DNA from: Urechis unicinctus
Taxonomy: Eukaryota; Annelida; Polychaeta; Xenopneusta; Urechidae
Length of the DNA stretch: 64,000 nucleotides
Assembly (NCBI GenBank): GCA_034190875.2
Contig: CM067350.1
Span: 19,846,207 to 19,910,206, forward strand
Reading direction: 5' to 3'
Below, in pieces: positions 14,926 through 30,590 of this stretch. Position 1 is the first letter of the stretch; every line of letters starts with the position of its first letter. The position numbers and the translations under genes are program-made. The notes beneath the pieces were generated by a model. It was not told the DNA's origin. It searched no databases and saw only the letters and a list, made by a program, of their open reading frames with translations.

Positions 14926-17900
14926 CATATACAGCAGACTGAGACGTCAATGTAGAGAACTCTATATTCAGCGACGATGATGTCAGCGTAGCGAACTTTA
15001 TATACAGCAGACTGAGATGTCATGTAGAGAACTCTATATTCAGCGGACGATGATGTCAGTGTAGCGAACTCTATATACAGCGGACGATGATCAATATAGC
15101 GAACTCTATATACAGCGGACTGAGATGTCAATGTAGCGAACTCTATATACAGCGGACGATGATGTCAGTGTAGCGAACTCTATATACAGCGGACGATGAT
15201 GTCAATGTAGCGAACTTCATATACAGCGGACGATGATGTCAGTGTAGCGAACTCTATATACAGCGGACGATGATGTCATTGTAGAGAACTTTATATACAG
15301 CTGACTGATGATGTCAATGTAGCGAACTCTATATACAGCGGACGATGATGTCATTGTAGTGAACTCTATATACAGCGACGATGATGTCAATATAGCGAAC
15401 TCTATATACAGCGGACGATGATGTCAGTGTAGTGAACTCTATATACAGCTGACTGATGATGTCATTGTATGAACTCTATATACAGCGACATGATGATGTC
15501 AGTGTAGTGAACTCTATATACAGCGGACGATGATGTCAGTGTAGCGAACTCTATATACAGCACTGAGATGTCAATGTAGTGTCATATACAGTAGATGATG
15601 TCAACTCTATATACAGCGGACGATGATGTCAGTGTAGTGAACTCTATATACAGCGGACTGATGATGTCAGTGTAGTGAACTCTATATACAGCGGACGATG
15701 ATGTCAGTGTAGTGAACTCTATATACAGCGGACGATGATGTCAGTGTAGCGAACTCGGACGATGTCATGTAGCGAACTTATATACAGCTGACTGAGATGT
15801 CAATGTAGTGAACTCTATATACAGCGGACGATGATGTCAGTGTAGCAAACTTTATATACAGCTTTCTGAAATGTCAGCTACTCTAATTACAGCGGACGAT
15901 GATGTCAGTGTAGAGAAACTCTATATACAGCGGACGATGATGTCAGTGTAGCGAACTTTATATACAGCTGACTGAGATGTCAATAGTGAACTCTATATAC
16001 AGCGGACGATGAAGTCGTGTAGCGAACTTTATATACAGCTGACTGAGATGTCAATGTAGTGAACTCTATATACAGCGGACGATGATGTCAGTGTAGCGAA
16101 CTCTATATACTGCGGACGATGATGTAAGTGTAGCGAACTCTATACAGCTGACTATGATGTCAGCGTAGCGAACTTATATACAGCCGACTGAGTGTTAATG
16201 TAGAGAACTCTATATACAGAGGACGATGATGTCAGTGTATAGCGAACTCTATATGCAGCTGACTGAGATGTCAATGTAGCGAACTCTATATACAGCGGAC
16301 GATGATGTCAGTGTAGCGAACTCTATATACAGCGGACGATGATGTCAGTGTAGCGAACTCTATATACAGCTGACTGAGATGTCAATGTAGCGAACTCTAT
16401 ATACAGCGGACTGATGATGTCAGATTAGCGAACTCTCTATACAGCGACTGATGATGTCAGTGTAGCGAACTCTATATACAGTGGACGATGATGTCAGTGT
16501 AGTGAACTCTATATACAGCGGACGATGATGTCAGTGTAGCGAACTTTATATACAGCTGACTGAGATGTCAATGTAGCGAACTCTATATACAGCGGACGAT
16601 GATGTCAGTGTAGCGAACTCTATATACAGCGGACGATGATGTTAGTGTAGCGAACTCTATATACAGCTGACTGAGATGTCAATGTAGTGAACTCTATATA
16701 CAGCGGACGATGATGTCAGTGTAGCGAACTCTATATACAGCGCACGATGACTGAGATGCTAAATCATATGATCAATGTAGCGAACTCTATGTACAGCGGA
16801 CGATGATGTCATTGTAGCGAACTCTATATACAACTGACTGAAATGTCAATGTAGTGAACTCTATATACAGCGGACGATGATGTCAGCGTAGAACTTTATA
16901 TACAGCTTTCTGAAATGTCAACGTAGTGAACTCTATATACAGCGGACGATGATGTCAGTGTAGCGAACTCTATATACAGCGGACGATGATGTCAGTGTAG
17001 CGAACTTTATATACAGCTGACTGAGATGTCAGTGTAGTGAACTCTATATACAGCGGACGATGATGTCAGTGTAGTGAACTTATATACAGCGACGACTCTA
17101 TATACAGCGGACGATGATGTCAGTGTAGCAAACTCTATATACAGCTGACTGAAATGTCAACGTTGTGAACTCTAAATACAGCGGACGATGATGTCAGTGT
17201 AGCGAACTCTATATACAGCGGACGATGATGTCAGTGTAGCGAACTCTATATACAGCTGACTGATGATGTCAATGTAGTGAACTCTATATACAGCGGACGA
17301 TGATGTCAGTGTAGCGAACTCTCTATACATCGACTGAGATGTCAGTGTAGCGAACTCTATATACAGCGGACGATGATGTCATGTAGCGAACTCTATATAC
17401 AGCGACTGATGATGTCAGTGTAGTGAAACTCTATATACAGCGGACGATGATGTCAGCGTAGCGAACTTCATATACAGCTGACTGATGATGTCATGTAGTG
17501 AACTCTATATACAGCGGACGATGATGTCAGTGTAGTGAACTCTATATACAGCTGACGATGATGTCAAGTGTAGCGAACTCTATATACAGCGGACGATGAT
17601 GTCAGTGTAGCGAACTCTATATACAGCGACGATGAGATGTCAGTGTAGCGAACTCTATATACAGCGGACGATGATGTCAGTGTAGAACTCTATATACAGC
17701 GGACGATGATGTCAATGTAGCGAACTCTATATACAGCTGACTGAGATGTCAATGTAGTGAACTCTATATACAGCGGACGATGATGTCAGTGTAGCGAACT
17801 CTATATACAGCTGACTGAGATGTCAATGTAGTGAACTCTATATATACAGCGGACGATGATGTCAGTGTAGTGAAACTCTATATACAGCGACGATGATGTC

Positions 17901-20900
17901 AGTGTAGCGAACTCTATATACAGCTGACTATGATGTCAATAGTGAACTCTATATACAGCGGACGATGATGTCAGCAGTGTAGCGAACTCTATATACAGCT
18001 GACTGAGATGTCAATGTAGCGAACTCTATATACAGCGGACGATGATGTCAGCGTAGCGAACTTTATATACAGCTGACTGAGATGTCAAGGTAGTGACTCT
18101 ATATACAGCGGACGATGATGTCAGTGTAGCGAACTTATATATACAGCGACGATGATGTCAGTGTAGTGAACTCTATATACAGCGGACGATGATGTCAGCG
18201 TGTAGCGAACTCTATATACAGCGCGACGATGATGTCAATGTAGCGAACTCTATATACAGCGGACGATGATGTCATGTAGCGAACTCTATATACAGCTGAC
18301 TGAGATGTCAATGTAGTAGCGAACTCTATATACAGCGACGATGATGTCAGTGTGTAGTCTATATACAGCGAACTCTATATACAGCGCTACGACATGATGT
18401 CAGTGTAGCGAGCTCTCTATATAGCGGACGATGATGTCAACTGTAGCGAAACTCTATATCACAGCTCTATATGATGATGATGTAGTGTAGCGAAACTCTA
18501 TATACAGCTGACGATGATGTCAGTGTAGCGAACTCTATATACAGCGGACGATGATGTCAGTGTAGCGAACTCTATATACAGCTGACTGAGATGTCAATGT
18601 AGTGAACTCTATATACAGCGGACGATGATGTCAGTGTAGCGAAACTCTATATACAGCGGACGATGATGTCAGTGTAGCGAACTTCTATACAGCTGACTGA
18701 GATGTCAAGCGTAGGCGAACTCTATATACAGCGGACGATGATGTCAGTGTAGCGAACTCTATATACAGCGGACGATGATGTCAGTGTAGCGAACTCTATA
18801 TACAGCGGACTGATGATGTCAATGTAGCGAACTCTATATACAGCGGACGATGATGTCAGTGTAGTGAACTCTATATACAGCGGACGATGATGTCAGTGTA
18901 GCGCGAACTCTATATACAGCTGACTGAGATGTCAGTGTAGCGAACTCTATATACAGCGGACGATGATGTCAGTGTAGCGAACTCTATATACAGCTGACTG
19001 AGATGTCAATGTAGTGAACTATATACAGCGGACGATGATGATGTCAGTGTAGCGAAACTCTATATACAGCGGACGATGATGTCAGTGTAGCGAACTCTAT
19101 ATACAGAGGACTATGATGTCAGCGTAGCGTACTCTATATACAGCTGACTGAGATGTCAATGTAGTGAACTCTATATACAGCGGACGATGATGTCAGTGTA
19201 GCGAACTCTATAATATACAGCGGACTGATGATGTCATATGTAGCGAAACTCTATATACAGCTGACTGAGATGTCAATGTAGCGAACTCTATATACAGCGG
19301 ACACGATGATGTCAGTGTAGTGAACTCTATATACAGCGGACGATGATGTCAGTGTAGCGAACTCTATATATACAGCTGACTGAGATGTCAATGTATTGAA
19401 CTCTATATACAGCGGACTATGATGTCAGTGTAGCGAACTCTATATACAGCTGACTGAGATGTCAATGTAGCGAACTCTATATACAGCGGACGATGATGTC
19501 AGTGTAGCGAACTCTCTATATACAGCGACTGATGTCAGTGTAGTGAACTCTATATACAGCGGACGATGATGTCAGTGTAGCGAACTTTATATACAGCGGA
19601 CGATGATGTCAATGTAGCGAACTCTATATACAGCGGACGATGATGTCAGTGTAGCGAAACTCTATATACAGCGGACGATGATGTCAGTGTAGCGAACTCT
19701 ATATACAGCTGACTGAGATGTCAATGTAGCGAACTCTATATACAGCGGACGATGATGTCAGTGTAGCGAACTTCTATATACAGCTGACTGAGATGTCATG
19801 TCAATACAGCGAACGATGATGTCAGTGTAGCGAACTCATATACAGCTGACGATGATGTCAGTGTAGCGAACTCTATATACAGCGACGATGATGTGTCAGT
19901 AGCGAACTCTATATACAGCGGACGATGATGTCAGTGTAGCGAACTCTATATACAGCTGACTGATGATGTCAGTGTAGCGAACTCTATATACAGCGGACGA
20001 TGATGTCAATGTAGCGTAACTCTATATACAGCGACGATGATGTCAGTGTAGTGAACTCTATATACAGCGGACTGATGATGTCAGTGTAGTGAACTCTATA
20101 TATACAGCGGACGATGATGTCAGTGTAACTCTATATACAGCTGACTGAGATGTCAATGTAGCGAACTCTATATACAGCGGACGATGATGTCAGTGTAGCG
20201 AACTCTATACAGCTGACTGAGATGTCAGTGTAGCGAACTCTATATAGCAGCAGACGATGATGTCAGTGTAGTAGAACTCTATATACAGCGACTGAGATGT
20301 CAGTGTAGTGAACTCTATATACAGCGTCTGATGATGTCAGTGTAGCGAACTCTATATACAGCGGACGATGATGTCAGTGTAGCGAACTCTATATACAGCT
20401 GACTGAGATGTCAATGTAAGTACTCTATATACAGCGGACGATGATGTCAGTGTGGTGAACTCTATATACAGCGACGATGATGTCAGTGTAGTGAACTCTA
20501 TATACAGCGGACGATGATGTCAATGTAGTGAACTCTATATACAGCGGACGATGATGTCAGTGTAGTGACTCTCTATATAAGCGGACGATGATGTCAGTGT
20601 AGCGAACTCTATATACAGCTGACTGAGATGTCAATGTAGTGAACTCTATATACAGCGGACTGATGATGTCAGTGTAGTGAACTCTATATACAGCGGACGA
20701 TGATGTCAGTGTAGCGAACTCTATATACAGCTGCGACTGAGCGTCAATGTAGCGAACTCTATATACAGCGGACGATGATGTCAGTGTAGTGAACTCTATA
20801 TATACAGCTGACTGAGATGTCAGTGTAGTGAACTCTATATACAGCGGACGATGATGTCAGTGTTGTGCGAACTACATATACAGCTGCGACGATATACATG

Positions 20901-21290
20901 ATGATGTGTAGTGTAGTGAACTCTATATACAGCGGACGATGATGTCAGAACTGTACAGCGGACGATGATGTCAGTGTAGCGAACTTTATATACAGCGGAC
21001 TGATGTGTCAACGTAGTGAACTCTATATACAGCGGACGATGATGTCAGTGTAGTGAACTCTATAACAGCGCGGACGATGATGTCAGTGTAGCGAACTTTA
21101 TATACAGCTGACTGAGATGTCAATGTAGTGAACTCTAATACAGCGGACGATGATGTCAGTGTAGCGAACTCTATATACAGCGGACGATGATGTCAGTGTA
21201 GCGAACTCTATATACAGCTGACTGAGATGTCAATGTAGTGAACTCTATATACAGCGGACGATGAAGTCAGATGTAGCGAACTCTCTATAC
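14925..21290. other. Indel-rich, variant-poor satellite segment (probable low-quality sequence)
   Basis: Monomers here are near the A or B consensus but many are 1-3 bp too long or short (for example TCATGTAG, GTGTAGTAGC, doubled AACTC or TATATA tracts), so the 37-bp register is repeatedly lost. Variant units that are frequent on both sides, such as GGGAACTCGATCAACAG and ATTATATAAAGCGC, are essentially absent. The change at both edges is abrupt. Randomly scattered single-base indels with loss of true variants are what an uncorrected or averaged long-read consensus would give. A genuinely distinct, homogenised sub-array with relaxed length control is the alternative. Confidence 0.6.
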
Positions 21291-21299
21291 ATCTGACTG

Positions 21300-23352
21300 A
21301 GATGTCAACTAAACTCTATATACAGCGGACGATAATGTCTGTGTAGCGAACTCTATATACTGCGGACGATGATGTTAGTGTAGCGAACTCTATGTACAGC
21401 CGACTATGATGTCAGCGTAGCGAACTTCATGTACAGCCGACTGAGATGTTAATGTAGAGAACTCTATATACAGAGGACAATGATGTCAGCGTAGCGAACT
21501 TTATATAAAGCGGACTGAGATGTCAATATAGCGAACTCTATATACAGCGGACGATGATGTCAGTATAGCGAACTCTACATACAGCAGACGATGATGTTAG
21601 TGTAGCGAACTCTATATACAGCTTACTGAGATGTCAATGTAGCGAACTCTATATACAGCGGACGATGATGTCAGATTAGCGAACTCTCTATACAGCTGAC
21701 TGAGATGTCAATGTAAACTCTATATACAGTGGACGATGATGTCAGTGTGGTGAACTCTACATAAAGCGGACGATGATGTCAGTGTAGGGAACTATAAATA
21801 CAGCTAACTGAAATATCAACGTAGGGTACTCTATATGCAGCGGACGATGATGTCAGTGTAGGGAACACGATCAACAGCGGACGATGATGCTAGTGTAGCG
21901 AACTTTATATACAGCTGACTAAGATGTCAATGTAGTGAACTCTATATACAGCGCACGATGATGTCAGTGTAGTGAACTCTATATACAGCGCACGATGATG
22001 TAAGCGTAGCTAACTTCATATGATCAATGTAGCGAACTCTACATACAGCGGACGATGATGTCATTGTAGCGAACTCTATATACAACTGACTGAAATGTCA
22101 ATGTAGTGAACTCTATATAAAGCGGACGATGATGTCATTGTAGTGAACTTTATAAACAGCTTTCTGAAATGTCAACGTTGTGTACTCTATATACAGCGGA
22201 CGATGATGTCAGTGTAGCGAACTCTATATACAGCGGACGATGATGTTAGTGTATCGAACTTTATATACAGCTGACTGAGATGTCAGTGTAGTGAACTCAA
22301 GATACAGCGGACGATAATGTCAGCGTAGCGAACTTCATATACAGCTGACTGAGATGTCAATGTAGTGATCTCTATATACAGCGGACGATGATGTCAGTGT
22401 AGCAAACTTTATATACAGCTTTCTGAAATGTCAACGTTGTGTACTCTAAATACAGCGGACGATGATGTCAGTGTAGAGAACTCTATAAACAGCGGACGAT
22501 AATGTTAGCGTTTCGAACTTTATATACAGCTGACTGAGATGTTAATGTAGTGAACTCTTTATACAGCGGACGATGAAGTCAGATTAGCGAACTCTCTATA
22601 CATCTGACTGAGATGTCAATGTAAACTCTATATACAGCGGACGATAATATCTGTGTAGCGAACTCTATATACTGCGGACGATGATGTTAGTGTAGCGAAC
22701 TCTATGTACAGCCGACTATGATGTCAGCGTAGCGAACTTCATGTACAGCCGACTGAGATGTTAATGTAGAGAACTCTATATACAGAGGACAATGATGTCA
22801 GCGTAGCGAACTTTATATAAAGAGGACTGAGATGTCAATATAGCGAACTCTATATTCAGCGGACGATGATGTCAGTATAGCGAACTCTACATACAGCAGA
22901 CGATGATGTTAGTGTAGCGAACTCTATATACAGCTTACTGAGATGTCAATGTAGCGAACTCTATATACAGCGGACGATGATGTCAGATTAGCGAACTCTC
23001 TATACAGCTGACTGAGATGTCAATGTAAACTCTATATACAGTGGACGATGATGTCAGTGTGGTGAACTCTACATAAAGCGGACGATGATGTCAGTGTAGG
23101 GAACTATAAATACAGCTAACTGAAATATCAACGTAGGGTACTCTATATGCAGCGGACGATGATGTCAGTGTAGGGAACACGATCAACAGCGGACGATGAT
23201 GCTAGTGTAGCGAACTTTATATACAGCTGACTAAGATGTCAATGTAGTGAACTCTATATACAGCGCACGATGATGTCAGTGTAGTGAACTCTATATACAG
23301 CGCACGATGATGTAAGCGTAGCTAACTTCATATGATCAATGTAGCGAACTCT
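21300..23352. repeat. Duplicated block of about 740 bp spaced 1312 bp apart
   Basis: The block at about 21300-22040 recurs at about 22612-23352. Landmarks such as TGATCAATGTAGCG fall at 22021 and 23333, exactly 1312 bp apart. Shared rare variants include GGGAACACGATCAACAG and GATGTAAGCGTAGCTAAC. Downstream of the landmark the two copies diverge into different monomer orders. Confidence 0.8.
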
Positions 23353-26300
23353 ATATACAGCTTACTGAGATGTCAATGTAGCGAACTCTATATACAGCGG
23401 ACGATGATATCAGTGTAGCGAACTCCATATACAGCTGTCTGAGATGTCAATGTAAACTCTATATACAGCGGACGATGATGTTAGTGTAGCGCACTATATA
23501 TACAGCTGACTGAAATGTCAATGTAGTGAACTCTATATACAGCGGACGATGATGTCAGATTAGCGAACTCTCTATACAGCTGACTGAGATGTCAATGTAA
23601 ACTATAAATACAGCGGACGATGAAGTCAGCGTAGCAAACTCTATGAACAGCGGACGATAATGTTAGCGTTTCGAACTTTATATACAGCTGACTGAGATGT
23701 TAATGTAGTGAACTCTATATAAAGCGGACGATGATGTCATTGTAGTGAACATTATATAAAGCGCACGATGATATCAGTGTTGCGAACTCTATATACAGCT
23801 GACTGAAATGTCAATGTAGTGAACTCTATATACAGCGGACGATGATGTCAGATTAGCGAACTCTCTATACAGCTGACTGAGATGTCAATGTAAACTCTAT
23901 ATACAGCGGACGATGACGTCAGCGTAGCGAACTTCATACACAGCTGACTGAGATGTCAATGTAGTGAACTCTATATACAGCGGACGATGATGTCAGTGTA
24001 GTGAACATTTTATACAGCGCACTATGATGTCAGTGTAGCGAACTCTATATACAGCGGACGATGATGTCAACGTAGTGTACTCTATATACAGATGACTGAG
24101 ATATCTGCGTAGTGAACTCTATAAACAGCACACGATGATGTCAGTGTGGTGAACTCTACATAAAGCGGACGATGATGTCAGTTGTAGCGAACTATATATA
24201 CAGCTGACTGAAATATCAACGTAGGGTACTCTATATGCAGCGGACAATGATTTCAGTGTAGGGAACTCGATCAACAGCGGACGATGATGTTAGTGTAGCG
24301 AACTTTATATACAGCTGACTGAGATGTCAATGTAGTGAACTCTAAATGGAGCGGAATATGATATCAGCGTAGCGAACTCTATATACAGCTGACAATGATA
24401 TCAGCGTAGTGAACTCCATATACAGCTGACTGAGATGTCTATGTAGTGAACTCTATATACAGCGGACGATGATGTCAGAGTAGCAAACTTTATATACAGC
24501 TTTCTGAAATGTCAACGTTGTGTACTCTATATACAGCGGACGATGATGTCAGTGTAGCGATCTCTATATACAGCGGACGATGATGTCAGCGTAGCGAACT
24601 TCATATACAGCTCACTGAGATGTCAATGTAGTGAACTCTATATAAAGCGGACGATGATGTCATTGTAGTGAACATTATATAAGGCGCACGATGATGTCAG
24701 TGTGGCGAACTCTATGTACAGCGGACGATGATGTCAACGTATTGTACTCTATATACAGCTGACTGAGATGCTGCGTAGTGAACTCTATATACAGCGCATG
24801 ATGATGTCAGCGTGGTGAACTCTACATACAGCGGACGATGATGTCATTGTAGCGAACTCTATATACAACTGACTGAAATGTCAATGTAGTGAACACTATA
24901 TCCAGCGGACGATGATGTCAGATTAGCGAACTCTCTATACATCTGACTGAGATGTCAATGTAAACTCTATATACAGCGGACGATGTTGTCAGCGTTGCGA
25001 ACTTCATATACAGCCGACTGAGATGTTAATGTAGAGAACTTTATATACAGCGTAAATTGATGTCAGCGTAGCGAACTTTATATACAGCGGACTGAGATGT
25101 CAATTAAGCTAACTCTATATTCAGATGTCAGTATAGCGAACTCTACATACAGCAGACGATGATCTTAATGTAGCGAACTCTATATACAGCTTACTGAGAT
25201 GTCAATGTAGCGAACTCTATATACAACGGAGGATGATATCTGTGTAGCGAACTCTATATACAGCGAACGATGATGTTAATGTAGCGAACTCTATGTACAG
25301 CCGACTATGATGTCTGCCTAGCGAACTTCATATACAGCCGACTGAGATGTTAATTTTAGAGAACTCTATATACAGAGGACAATGATGTCAGCGTAGCGAA
25401 CTTTATATAAAGAGGACTGAGATGTCAATATAGCGAACTCTATATTCAGCGGACGATGATGTCAGTATAGCGAACTCTACATACATCAGACGATGATGTT
25501 AGTGTAGCGAACTCTATATACAGCTTACTGAGATGTCAATGTAGCGAACTCTATATACAGCGGACGATGATATCAGTGTAGCGAACTCTATATACAGCTG
25601 ACTGAGATGTCAATGTAAACTCTATATACAGCGGACGATGATGTTAGTGTATCGAACTCTATATACAGCTGACTGAAATGTCAATGTAGTGAACTCTATA
25701 TACAGCGGACGATGATGTCAGATTAGCGAACTCTCTATACAGCTGACTGAGATGTCAATGTAAACTCTATATACAGCGGACAATGACGTCAGCGTAGCGA
25801 ACTTCATATACAGCTGACTGAGATGTCAATGTAGTGAACTCTATATACAGCGGACGATGATGTCAGTGTAGTGTACTCTATATACAGATGTCTGAGATAT
25901 CTGCGTAGTGAACTCTATAAACAGCACACGATGATGTCAGTGTGGTGAACTCAACATAAAGCGGACGATGATGTCAGTGTAGCGAACTATATATACAGCA
26001 GACTGAAATATCAACGTAGGGTACTCTATATGCAGCGGACAATGATGTCAGTGTAGGGAACTCGATCAACAGCGGACGATGATGTTAGTGTAGCGAACTT
26101 TATATACTGCTGACTTAGATGTCAATGTAGTGAACTCTAAATAGAGCGGAATATGATATCAGCGTAGCGAACTCTATATACAGCTGACAATGATATCAGC
26201 ATAGTGAACTCCATATACAGCTGACTGAGATGTCTATGTAGTGAACTCTATATACAGCGGACGATGATGCTAGTGTAGCGAACTTTATATGCAGATGACT

Positions 26301-29300
26301 AAGATGTCAATGTAGTGAACTCTATATACAGCGCACGATGATGTCAGTGTAGTGAACTCTATATACAGCGCACGATGATGTAAGCGTAGCTAACTTCATA
26401 TGATCAATGTAGCGAACTCTATATACAGCTTACTGAGATGTCAATGTAGCGAACTCTATATACAGCGGACGATGATATCAGTGTAGCGAACTCCATATAC
26501 AGCTGACTGAGATGTCAATGCAAACTCTATATACAGCGGACGATGATGTTAGTGTAGCGCACTATATATACAGCTGACTGAAATGTCAATGTAGTGAACT
26601 CTATATACAGCGGACGATGATGTCAGATTAGCGAACTCTCTATACAGCTGACTGAGATGTCAATGTAAACTCTAAATACAGCGGACGATGAAGTCAGCGT
26701 AGCGAACTTCATATACAGCTGACTGAGATGTCAATGTAGTAAACTCTATATACAGCGGACGATGATGTCAGTGTAGTGAACATTTTATACAGCGCACGAT
26801 GATGTCAGTGTAGCGATCTCTATATACAGCGGACGATAATGTCAACCTAGTGTATTCTATGTACAGCTGACTGAGATGTCTACGTAGTGAACTCTATATA
26901 CAGCACACGATGATGTCAGTGTGGTGAACTCTACATAAAGCGGACGATGATGTCAGTGTAGCGAACTCTATATACAGCTTACTGAAATATCAACGTAGGG
27001 TACTCTATATACAGCGGACGATGATGTCAGTGTAGGGAACTCGATCAACAGCGGACGATCATGTTAGTGTAGCGAACTCTATATACAGCTAACAATGATG
27101 TCAATTCAGCGAACTTTATATACAGCTGACTATAATGTCAGTGCAGCGTAGTCAATATACGGCTGACAATTATGTGAATAAAGTGAACTCTGCATACAGC
27201 AGACGATGATGTCAACGTAGTGTACTCTATATACAGCTGACTGAAATGTCAATGTAAACTCTATATACAGCGGACAATGATGTCAGCGTTGCGAACTTCA
27301 TATACAGCTGACTGAGATGTCAATGTAGTGAACTGTATATACAACGGACGATGATGTTAGTGTAGCGAACTCTATTTACAGCGGACGATGATGTCAGCGT
27401 AGCGAACTCCATATACAGCTGACTGAGATGTCAATGTAGTGATCTCTAAATACAGCGGACGATGATGTCAGTGTAGCAAACTCTATAAACAGCGGACGAT
27501 AATGTTAGCGTTTCGAACTTTATATACAGCTGACGAGATGTTAATGTAGTGAACTCTATATAAAGCGGACGATGATGTCATTGTAGTGAACATTATATAA
27601 AGCGCACGATGATATCAGTGTAGCGAACTCTATATACAGGTGACTGAGATGTCAATGTAAACTCTATATACAGCGGACGATGATGTTTAGTGTAGCGAAC
27701 TCTATATACAGCTGACTGAAAAATGTCAATGTAGTGAACTCTATATACAGCGGACGATGATGTCAGATTAGCGAACTATCTATACAGCTGACTGAGATGT
27801 CAATGTAAACTCTATATACAGCGGACGATGACGTCAGCGTAGCGAACTTCATATACAGCTGACTGAGATGTCAACGTAGTGAACTCTATATACAGCGGAC
27901 GATGATGTCAGTGTAGTGAACATTTTATGCAGCGCACTATGATGTCAGTGTAGCGAACTCTATATACAGCGGACGATGATGTCAACGTAGTGTACTCTAT
28001 ATACAGATGACTGAGATATCTGCGTAGTGAACTCTATAAACAGCACACGATGATGTCAGTGTGGTGAACTCTACATAAAGCGGACGATGATGTCAGTGTA
28101 GCGAACTATATATACAGCTGACTGAAATATCAACGTAGGGTACTCTATATGCAGCGGACAATGATGTCAGTGTAGGGAACTCGATCAACAGCGGACGATG
28201 ATGTTAGTGTAGCGAACTTTATATACAGCTGACTGAGATGTCAATGTAGTGAACTCTAAATAGAGCGGAATATGATATCAGCGTAGCGAACTCTATATAC
28301 AGCTGACAATGATATCAGCGTAGTGAACTCCATATACAGCTTTCTGAAATGTCAACGTAGTGTACTCTATATACAGCGGACGATGATGTCAGTGTAGCAA
28401 ACTTTATATACAGCTTTCTGAAATGTCAAGGTTGTGAACTCTATATACAGCGGACGATGATGTCAGTGTAGCGAACTCTATATTCTGCGGACGATGATGT
28501 TAGTGTAGCGAACTCTATGTACAGCCGACTATGATGTCAGCGTAGTGAACTTCATATACAGCTTACTGAAATGTCAATGTAGCGAACTCTGTTTACAGCG
28601 GACGATGATATCAGTGTAGCGAACGCTATATACAGCTGACTGAGATGTCAATGTAAACTCTATATACAGCTGACGATCATGTTAGTGTAGCGAACTCTAT
28701 ATACAGCGGACGATGATATCAGTGTAGCGAACTCTATATACAGCTGACTGAGATGTCAATGTAAAATCTATATACAGCGGACGATAATGTCAGCGTAGCG
28801 AACTTCATATACTGCTGACTGAGACGTTAATGTAGAGAACTCTATATTCAGCGGACAATGATGTCAGCGTAGCGAACTTTATATACAGCGGACTGAGATG
28901 TCAATATAGCAAACTCTATATTCAGCGGACGATGATGTCAGTATATCGAACTCTACATACAGCAGACGATGATGTTAGTGTAGCGAACTCCATATACAGC
29001 TGACTGAGATGTCAATGCAAACTCTATATACAGCGCACGATGATGTCAGCGTAGCGAGCTTCATATACAGCTGACTGAGATGTCAATATAGTGATCTCTA
29101 TATTCTGCGGACGATGATGTTAGTGTATCGAACTTTATATACAGCTAACTGAGATGTCAGTGTAGTGAACTCAAGATACAGCGGACGATAATGTCAGCGT
29201 GGCGAACTTCATATACAGCTGACTGAGATGTCAATGTAGTGATCTCTATATACAGCGGACGATGATGTCAGTGTAGCAAACTTTATATACAGCTTTCTGA

Positions 29301-30590
29301 AATGTCAACGTTGTGTACTCTAAATACAGCGGACGATGATGTCAGTGTAGCGAACTCTATAAACAGCGGACGATAATGTTAGCGTTTCGAACTTTATATA
29401 CAGCTGACTGAGATGTTAATGTAGTGAACTCTATATACAGCGGACGATGATGTCAGATTAGCGAACTCTCTATACATCTGACTGAGATGTCAATGTAAAC
29501 TCTATATACAGCGGACGATAATATCTGTGTAGCGAACTCTATATACTGCGGACGATGATGTTAGTGTAGCGAACTCTATGTACAGCCGACTATGATGTCA
29601 GCGTAGCGAACTTCATGTACAGCCGACTGAGATGTTAATGTAGAGAACTCTATATACAGAGGACAATGATGTCAGCGTAGCGAACTTTATATAAAGAGGA
29701 CTGAGATGTCAATATAGCGAACTCTATATTCAGCGGACGATGATGTCAGTATAGCGAACTCTACATACATCAGACGATGATGTTAGTGTAGCGAACTCTA
29801 TATACAGCTTACTGAGATGTCAATGTAGCGAACTCTATATACAGCGGACGATGATATCAGTGTAGCGAACTCTATATACAGCTGACTGAGATGTCAATGT
29901 AAACTCTATATACAGCGGACGATGATGTTAGTGTATCGAACTCTATATACAGCTGACTGAAATGTCAATGTAGTGAACTCTATATACAGCGGACGATGAT
30001 GTCAGATTAGCGAACTCTCTATACAGCTGACTGAGATGTCAATGTAAACTCTATATACAGCGGACGATGACGTCAGCGTAGCGAACTTCATATACAGCTG
30101 ACTGAGATGTAGTGAACTCTATATACAGCGCACGATGATGTAAGCGTAGCTAACTTCATATGATCAATGTTGCGAACTCTATATACAGCTTACTGAGATG
30201 TCAATGTAGCGAACTCTATATACAGCGGACGATGATATCAGTGTAGCGAACTCCATATACAGCTGACTGAGATGTCAATGTAAACTCTATATACAGCGGA
30301 CGATGATGTTAGTGCAGCGCACTATATATACAGCTGACTGAAATGTCAATGTAGTGAACTCTATATACAGCGGACGATGATGTCAGATTAGCGAACTCTC
30401 TATACAGCTGACTGAGATGTCAATGTAAACTCTAAATACAGCGGACGATGAAGTCAGCGTAGCGAACTTCATATACAGCTGACTGAGATGTCAATGTAGT
30501 AAACTCTATATACAGCGGACGATGAGGTCAGTGTAGTGAACATTTTTATACAGCGCACGATGATGTCAGTGTAGCGATCTCTATATACAG
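23352..30590. repeat. Satellite, first copy of an approximately 3.8-kb higher-order repeat
   Basis: Variant blocks from about 26.8 kb onward recur about 3.8 kb further on. The GTCAATATACGGCTGAC landmark is at 27151 and 30929 (3778 bp), and CTGCTGACTGAGACG is at 28812 and 32698 (3886 bp). The unequal spacing reflects the disturbed stretch at 30.6-32.2 kb in the second copy. Confidence 0.75.

Noticed and set aside
14925..15131. 68-codon minus-strand open frame in the satellite
   Set aside because: It is a translation of the 37-bp repeat where local indels removed stops; the peptide itself is periodic and elsewhere in the array the same frame is closed.
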